Both the position numbers and the translations under genes were made by a program. From positions 3,658,001-3,722,000 of the forward strand of contig OY759723.1 of NCBI GenBank assembly GCA_963662575.1: a DNA stretch of 64,000 nucleotides. Direction: 5' to 3'. The DNA is from Bin5 sp963662575 (lineage in GTDB: Bacteria > Chloroflexota > Anaerolineae > Caldilineales > Caldilineaceae). The notes beneath the pieces are model-generated. The model saw only the letters and a program-made list of their open reading frames with translations. It did not search any database and was not told the origin of the DNA. Below, in pieces: positions 61,868 through 64,000 of the stretch. The first letter of the stretch is position 1. Each line of letters begins with the position of its first letter.

Positions 61868-63931
61868 CTACTCCTGCTCAGCTTCTTCCTCCTGGCTCTG
61901 CATGATGACCTGATCGGCCAGGTGATTGGGGACCGGCTCGTAGCGGCCGAACTCGATAGTATAGATGCCCCGACCCTGAGTCATTGAACGAAGATCGGTG
62001 CCATAGCGCAGGATCTCTGCCAGAGGAATCTCAGCATTGATAATGGCGCGATTGTTGCGATTCTCCATGCCCAGGACGCGGCCGCGGCGATTGTTGAGAT
62101 CCCCCATAACGTCGCCCATGAATTCGTCCGGCACTGTCACGCGCATGGTGTAGATCGGCTCCAAAAGTACCGGGCGCGCCTCCTGCATCGCGATCTTGAA
62201 AACTTCGCGGCCGGCTGTCTGGAAGGCGATATCCTTCGAATCAACGGGGTGGTGCTTGCCGTCAAAGACGATTGCCTTAACATCGACGATTGGGAAACCT
62301 GCGATCACGCCCTGGTCCAGAATCTGGCGGATTCCCTTTTCGATCGAGGGGATGAAAACGCTGGGAATGGTGCCACCGAATACCTCGCTATCGTATTCAA
62401 AGCCGTCGCCCCGGTCCCGCGGCTCAACCCGCAGTTCAACATCGGCAAATTGACCGGCGCCGCCCGTCTGCTTCTTGTGGCGATAGTGGGCGCTGGCGGA
62501 CCGCGTCACCGTTTCCTGATAGGGCACCCTGGGCATAGCAGTGTCGACTTTGACGCCGAATTTGCTGTCCAGGCTGCGAATCGCTACGTCAATGTGCGTG
62601 TCGCCCATTCCCTGAAGGATGTTTTGCTTAGTTGCGGTGACGTACTCGACTCTAAGCGTTGGGTTCTCTTCCGCCAGAGCTTGCAAGCCCTGCCCCATTT
62701 TGGCGCTGTCTGCCTTTGTTGCCGGCATCACCGCGACAGAATAGAGCGGTTTCGGATACTCAGGTGGCGGGATAACCAACTGCTGCTCGCCCAGCGTGTC
62801 GGCGGTCTTCAAGCCATCCATCTTGGTCACTACACCGATGTCGCCGGCAACGATTGCGGTCGCGGACTCCAACTCTTTTCCACTTACGTGGAACAGGTTC
62901 TGTAGCTTTGCTTTCTCGCCAGAGCGTTGAATTACTGCCTCTCCGTCGACGGCAACGGTTCCGGAAAAGACACGGACGTAGCTCATTCGTCCAACATAGC
63001 GGTCAACAATCGTCTTAAAGACGTAAGCGGCTACCTGCCCGCTCCCATCCGCAGTCAGTTCCATCTCTTCGCCGTCGCCGTCAAGTGCTGAAGCGGCGAT
63101 GTTATCTGGCGAAGGAACATAGCTTCGCAAGGCGCGCGCCATGCTATAGAGACCGATGTTTTGGATGGCACTGCCACAGAATACGGGAATAATCTGACCG
63201 TCCCTCACGCCTTGCTGTAAGCCTTGCCTTACTTCCTCTTCGGTCAGCTCTTCGCCCTCAAGGTACTTCATGATCAGTTCGTCGTCTGTCTCAGCGGCAG
63301 CGTCGACAAGGTTTTGGCGGGCTTCTGCCACTGCATCTTCCATGCTGGCTGGAATGTCAGCGACGGTTGCATCGGTGCCCAAATAGGCCTTCATATCAAC
63401 AAGGTTGACAAGGCCCTCAAAGTCTTCGCCGCTGCCGATTGGCAATTGGAATGGCAGGATAGTGCCGGAAAACACTTCGTGCACGCTGGCCAGCGCGTTA
63501 TCGAAATTGGCATTTTCGCGGTCCATCTTGTTGACAAAAATCAGGCGGGGTTTGTCGACGGCGTCCAACTGCTCCCACGCCAATTCCGTGCCGACTTCAA
63601 CGCCGGCTACAGAGTCGATCAGCACAAGGCCTGCTTCTGATACTGCCAGACCGCTAATCACTTCGCCTACAAAGTCCAGATAACCGGGCGTGTCTACAAG
63701 ATTCAGTTTTGTCCCTTCAAAATCGACAGGCACAACGGAAAGATTGATCGAAATGCCGCGTCGCTGCTCTTCGGCGTCCCAGTCGGAAACGGTAGTACCA
63801 TCCTCCACACGGCCGACGCGATTGCTCCCACCGGCATTGGATAGCAGTGCCTCGACGAGGGAAGTCTTCCCTGAACTGCCGTGTCCAAGAATTGTGACAT
63901 TGCGAATCATGTCAGTCGAAAACTCGGCCAT
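61868..63931 (-). CDS. Elongation factor G-like GTPase (EF-G2 type)
   Basis: A 687-residue translational GTPase paralogue. G1 is GHGSSGKTS (residues 16-24) instead of the GHIDAGKTT of canonical EF-G, G2 is RGISIN, G3 DTPGYLDF and G4 NKMDREN. Domains II-V are complete. The GSSGKT form is typical of EF-G2-like proteins, whose role ranges from ribosome release to stress or antibiotic protection. GAGGAGG precedes the ATG. No tuf, rps or other ribosomal gene is nearby, fitting a second copy rather than the main fusA. The upstream 69 bases show no clear promoter. Confidence 0.9.
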   Translation of the reverse strand: MAEFSTDMIRNVTILGHGSSGKTSLVEALLSNAGGSNRVGRVEDGTTVSDWDAEEQRRGISINLSVVPVDFEGTKLNLVDTPGYLDFVGEVISGLAVSEAGLVLIDSVAGVEVGTELAWEQLDAVDKPRLIFVNKMDRENANFDNALASVHEVFSGTILPFQLPIGSGEDFEGLVNLVDMKAYLGTDATVADIPASMEDAVAEARQNLVDAAAETDDELIMKYLEGEELTEEEVRQGLQQGVRDGQIIPVFCGSAIQNIGLYSMARALRSYVPSPDNIAASALDGDGEEMELTADGSGQVAAYVFKTIVDRYVGRMSYVRVFSGTVAVDGEAVIQRSGEKAKLQNLFHVSGKELESATAIVAGDIGVVTKMDGLKTADTLGEQQLVIPPPEYPKPLYSVAVMPATKADSAKMGQGLQALAEENPTLRVEYVTATKQNILQGMGDTHIDVAIRSLDSKFGVKVDTAMPRVPYQETVTRSASAHYRHKKQTGGAGQFADVELRVEPRDRGDGFEYDSEVFGGTIPSVFIPSIEKGIRQILDQGVIAGFPIVDVKAIVFDGKHHPVDSKDIAFQTAGREVFKIAMQEARPVLLEPIYTMRVTVPDEFMGDVMGDLNNRRGRVLGMENRNNRAIINAEIPLAEILRYGTDLRSMTQGRGIYTIEFGRYEPVPNHLADQVIMQSQEEEAEQE

Positions 63932-64000
63932 GAATCCTCCTCACAACTTTCTGTAATGCCCTATTTGGAAACTAGATTTATCGACTCTTGGTATGTTTAT

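Overview
The window looks like a moderately G+C-rich bacterial chromosome segment. The best guess is Chloroflexota of the Caldilinea/Anaerolineae type, possibly from a marine or sponge-associated lineage. This is an inference from gene content: five phytanoyl-CoA dioxygenase (PhyH) genes, Tat/lipobox solute-binding proteins, SH3b and NodB lipoproteins, a PAC2-family protein next to a LysK-type hydrolase, a bacterial RIO kinase, an EF-G-like paralogue, and many Asp-box beta-propellers. No rRNA, tRNA, CRISPR array, phage module or transposase gene was found.

Region 1 (1-4.6 kb) holds three consecutive PhyH genes and an MFS transporter on the + strand, tightly packed or overlapping. The middle PhyH is fused to HEAT-like repeats. 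Region 2 (4.6-10.6 kb, - strand) has a DUF368 membrane protein, a two-gene altronate dehydratase-type enzyme, an MFS transporter and a Gfo/Idh/MocA oxidoreductase. Region 3 (10.7-19.4 kb, +) is a probable operon behind a strong promoter with an overlapping dyad: an unknown protein, a family-5 ABC importer, a sialidase-like propeller and a GH116 glucosidase. A sulfatase and a NodB deacetylase follow on the - strand. Region 4 (23-39.6 kb) is mixed catabolism: L-rhamnose mutarotase, PhyH, ribokinase, a ferritin-like protein, a sialidase, an HpcH-type aldolase, a propeller, a nucleotidyltransferase, an M20 peptidase with a methyltransferase, a homocysteine methyltransferase family protein, an orphan sugar-binding lipoprotein, another PhyH, and an SDR/cupin/VOC run. 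Region 5 (40.5-51.2 kb) has the RIO kinase, the DUF58/transglutaminase pair, a PyrK-like ferredoxin-reductase subunit, a methyltransferase, PAC2 and LysK. Region 6 (51.3-64 kb, -) is mostly housekeeping: SH3b protein, SerA, ArgRS, DNA polymerase I, a small unknown gene, a GT2 synthase, a DUF4268-like nuclease-fold protein and EF-G2.

The genes together suggest scavenging of sulfated, deoxy-sugar and acidic glycans: glycosidases, sulfatase and deacetylase cut substrates, ABC and MFS systems import products, and mutarotase, dehydratase, kinase and aldolase process the sugar acids.

The most unusual features are non-coding. One dispersed structured repeat of about 125 bp is present three times, with compensatory changes in two hairpins. 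A second MITE-like family carries a movable hairpin module (8-bp stem, ACGAG-type loop, then CTACC). A short Shine-Dalgarno-preceded ORF with an in-frame amber codon sits in a structured gap before the RIO kinase. Twin ACAATTGT palindromes overlap the promoter of a 71-residue unknown gene.
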